A DNA stretch of 64,000 nt, from positions 1 through 64,000 of the forward strand of contig JADGDY010000002.1 of assembly GCA_016744655.1 (NCBI GenBank). Reading direction: 5' to 3'. The DNA comes from Bacteroidales bacterium (GTDB taxonomy: Bacteria; Bacteroidota; Bacteroidia; Bacteroidales; UBA12170). The translations under genes were made by a program, and so were the position numbers. A model generated the notes under the pieces. That model had not been told where the DNA came from. It worked only from the letters and a program-made list of their open reading frames with translations, and did not search any database. Positions 62,022-64,000 of the stretch are shown here, one piece after another (the first letter of the stretch is position 1; each line of letters starts with the position of its first letter).

Positions 62022-64000
62022 ATGAAAAAACTAATCAGCTTCATTTCCATTATCTTTCTATTTTCAAATGTTAATAGTAAAACGCTATTACCTCCTCAAC
62101 TAGCTGATAGCTTGATTGAAGTATTGGATAATAGACCTACAAAAGATAGCATCAGAGCCGAACTTCTCAATCAGATTGGCTTTGAAATTTATACCACCAA
62201 TTTAGATTTAACTAAGAAATATGCCGATGAACTTTTAGAACTTTCTAAAGAAATCGACTATGATGAAGGTGTTTTAAAGGCCTATAATTTATTGGGTATC
62301 TATTTCGACTATAAAGGAGATTATAATGAAGCCTTGGTGCAATATGGAATGTCATTACGAAAAGCAGAACAAATAAACTATTTGAGAGGTGTTTCATCAG
62401 GTCTCAACAACCTAGGAACCATTTATGAAGTGTTAGGGAATTATCCTCAAGCTCTGTATTACTACCAGGAATCTCTTAAAATAGATTTGCAAAGAAATGA
62501 CAATTACGGAATTGCTAATTCGTATATCAATATAGGGAATCTGTACGAGAACCTTCATGACAATGAGAAAGCCATGAATTACTATCAAAAATGTCTTCAT
62601 TTATCAGATTCTTTGGACTTCGATATACTTAAAGCCTATAGCCTAATGAATATAGGCTATGTATTAAATGTTATAGGTGATAAACAAGAAGCCAGAAAAT
62701 TTTTCAAAAATTCATTTGAAATATCGGAAGACCATAATCAAGTTGAAGGGATGCTATTGGCATGTTTAATGATTGGTATATTGGAAAAAGAAGAAGGTAA
62801 TCATAAATTGGCTAAAGAGGAATTAAATAAGGCCTTAGCTGCCAGTATTAAAATGGGTTCTGTTACGCAGGAGCGATATTGTTACTTTCATTTGGCTGGA
62901 GTATATTACAATCAAAAAAACTATAAAAGAGCTTTAGATTTGGTAAAATTAGCCTATGTGGATGATGAAATTAGTGATGAAAACCTAAGAATGAATACAG
63001 CTGAATTGCTATCACAGATTTATGCTGCCACTAAAAAGTATGATCTAGCTTATCAATATCATGTTATTTTTAAATCCTTACAAGACCACTCTTTTAACGA
63101 GGAAAACATTCAGGAAATAAGCAATTTAGAATATCAATACAAGTATGAGAACAAGAAGAAAGCATTTGAACTGGAACAAGAAAAGAAAGATGCCATCAAT
63201 AAAGCTAAACACCAACGGCAAATAGCTATCCAACATTCACTCATTCTTATTTCTGTGTTACTCACCTTACTATCCATATTGATATTATATAGCTTAATTC
63301 AGCGTAGAAAAGCCAACAAACTGCTTCAGAAGCAAAAGATAAATTTAAAGGAGGCAAATAATTTGCTTATGCTACAGAAAAAAGAGATAGAGACAGTAGC
63401 TAAAGAGCTCGAAAAAGCAAATGAGACGAAAGACAAGTTCTTCTCTATCATTGCTCACGATTTGCGTTCTCCTTTTACTACCATATTAGGCTTTTCTAAT
63501 ATTCTACTCGAAAGCCATGAAGAGTTCGACAAAGAATCGCTTGAAACCTTCCTCAGCAAAATTAAAAATGGTTCGGAGACTGCTCTTATATTACTGGAAA
63601 ACCTATTTAGCTGGGCTCGCGCCAATTCAGGGAATATTAAATTCTCTCCTAAATCTATAGAACTTGAGCCATTGGTGAACCTGGTTTGTAATCTATATGA
63701 AAGTGGTGCCAATAGTAAAAATATTGAATTAAAATGCTTGGTATATCCAAGTACTCAGATATTTGCCGATGAGGAAATGCTAAGAACCATTTTAAGAAAT
63801 CTAGTTTCAAATGCATTGAAGTTCACCAAAGCCCAAGGCACCATAGAGGTAGCAACAAAAAATGAGGAGAGTAAAACGGTCATTTTAGTGAAAGACAATG
63901 GTATTGGCATGAGCAAAAACCAAGTGAATAGTTTATTTGAGTTGAACAAGAAAACAGTTACACGAGGCACCTCTGGAGAAAGAGGAACAGGCCTAGGTTT
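62022..64000 (+). CDS. TPR-domain sensor histidine kinase (3' end outside the window)
   Basis: Open from ATG at 62022 to the right edge with no stop (659 full codons). Signal peptide (MKKLISFISIIFLFSNVNS), then six to seven TPR repeats (about 40-360, for example GVSSGLNNLGTIYEVLGNYPQALYYYQESL and ANSYINIGNLYENLHDNEKAMNYYQKCL). A transmembrane helix (about 410-430) and a coiled coil follow, then a HisKA domain with H479 in FFSIIAHDLRSPFTTILGFSNIL. The HATPase_c domain has an N-box ILRNLVSNALKFTK, a G1-box DNGIGM and the start of a G2 box RGTGLG. A response regulator or other domain may follow outside the window. Confidence 0.92.
   Translation, partial: MKKLISFISIIFLFSNVNSKTLLPPQLADSLIEVLDNRPTKDSIRAELLNQIGFEIYTTNLDLTKKYADELLELSKEIDYDEGVLKAYNLLGIYFDYKGDYNEALVQYGMSLRKAEQINYLRGVSSGLNNLGTIYEVLGNYPQALYYYQESLKIDLQRNDNYGIANSYINIGNLYENLHDNEKAMNYYQKCLHLSDSLDFDILKAYSLMNIGYVLNVIGDKQEARKFFKNSFEISEDHNQVEGMLLACLMIGILEKEEGNHKLAKEELNKALAASIKMGSVTQERYCYFHLAGVYYNQKNYKRALDLVKLAYVDDEISDENLRMNTAELLSQIYAATKKYDLAYQYHVIFKSLQDHSFNEENIQEISNLEYQYKYENKKKAFELEQEKKDAINKAKHQRQIAIQHSLILISVLLTLLSILILYSLIQRRKANKLLQKQKINLKEANNLLMLQKKEIETVAKELEKANETKDKFFSIIAHDLRSPFTTILGFSNILLESHEEFDKESLETFLSKIKNGSETALILLENLFSWARANSGNIKFSPKSIELEPLVNLVCNLYESGANSKNIELKCLVYPSTQIFADEEMLRTILRNLVSNALKFTKAQGTIEVATKNEESKTVILVKDNGIGMSKNQVNSLFELNKKTVTRGTSGERGTGLG

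Noticed and set aside
1-64000. tRNA, rRNA, CRISPR arrays, intact insertion sequences, prophage genes and replication origin
   Set aside because: I looked for each and found no clover-leaf-like tRNA sequence, no regularly spaced repeats, no transposase or integrase reading frame, no phage structural gene and no DnaA-box cluster that I could support.

Overview
The window is a 64 kb piece of an AT-rich chromosome from a member of the Bacteroidota. The evidence is a SusC/SusD pair, a type IX secretion (T9SS) C-terminal sorting domain on two large secreted proteins, several promoters of the TTG-N17..23-TAnnTTTG type, LytS/LytTR and TPR histidine kinases, and many Bacteroidota-type lipoprotein signals. 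No rRNA, tRNA, CRISPR array, intact insertion sequence or prophage was seen. The sequence alone does not fix genus or order.

Layout. 0-7.3 kb: the end of a T9SS cargo built from 83-residue carboxypeptidase-regulatory-like repeats; then a graveyard of glycoside hydrolase fragments (two GH47 tails and one GH95 tail); then a three-gene sensory operon (outer-membrane protein, LytS-type kinase, LytTR regulator) facing an intact GH47 lipoprotein. 7.6-17.2 kb: mostly housekeeping genes (rsmG, folB-hflX, a PPi-type phosphofructokinase, a thioredoxin-like protein), a secreted beta-helix protein and a radical SAM gene overlapping a small unknown. 17.7-24.5 kb: SusC/SusD and aspS. 24.6-30.1 kb: an FNR-like regulator divergent from a six-gene multihaem cytochrome locus, with a perfect FNR-type palindrome between them. 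30.2-35.5 kb: glycyl-tRNA synthetase, a MazEF module, tatA, an LpxL-type acyltransferase and hutH. 35.9-43.5 kb: a lactonase lipoprotein, a GH18 lipoprotein, a CotH-like lipoprotein, and a divergent LytTR regulator/TPR kinase pair. 43.6-51 kb: an accessory stretch with a perfect 40-bp palindrome, relics of a DUF1016 nuclease and perhaps an HsdR start, a frameshifted small membrane protein, a GPP34-domain gene and a decayed S41 peptidase. 51-64 kb: an HU-like protein, CPBP protease, metallophosphoesterase, a second LytS/LytTR pair, an S9 peptidase, an intact S41 paralogue of the decayed copy, a beta-barrel protein, an alpha/beta hydrolase, and a TPR histidine kinase that runs off the right edge.

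How the parts fit. The most coherent system is the cytochrome locus: a cytochrome b561-like membrane protein, a seven-haem membrane-anchored cytochrome, two monohaem cytochromes, a predicted outer-membrane barrel, and a six-haem lipoprotein with a collagen-like stalk. I read it as a possible quinol-to-cell-surface electron conduit under oxygen control; this is inference from gene content. The second theme is gene decay and duplication: GH47 is present as one whole gene plus two tails, and the S41 peptidase as one whole and one broken copy with related flanks.

Starts were moved downstream from the longest reading frame where an internal Met opens a clear signal peptide or conserved N-terminus. 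Family names come from recognising motifs by eye; no database search was possible.
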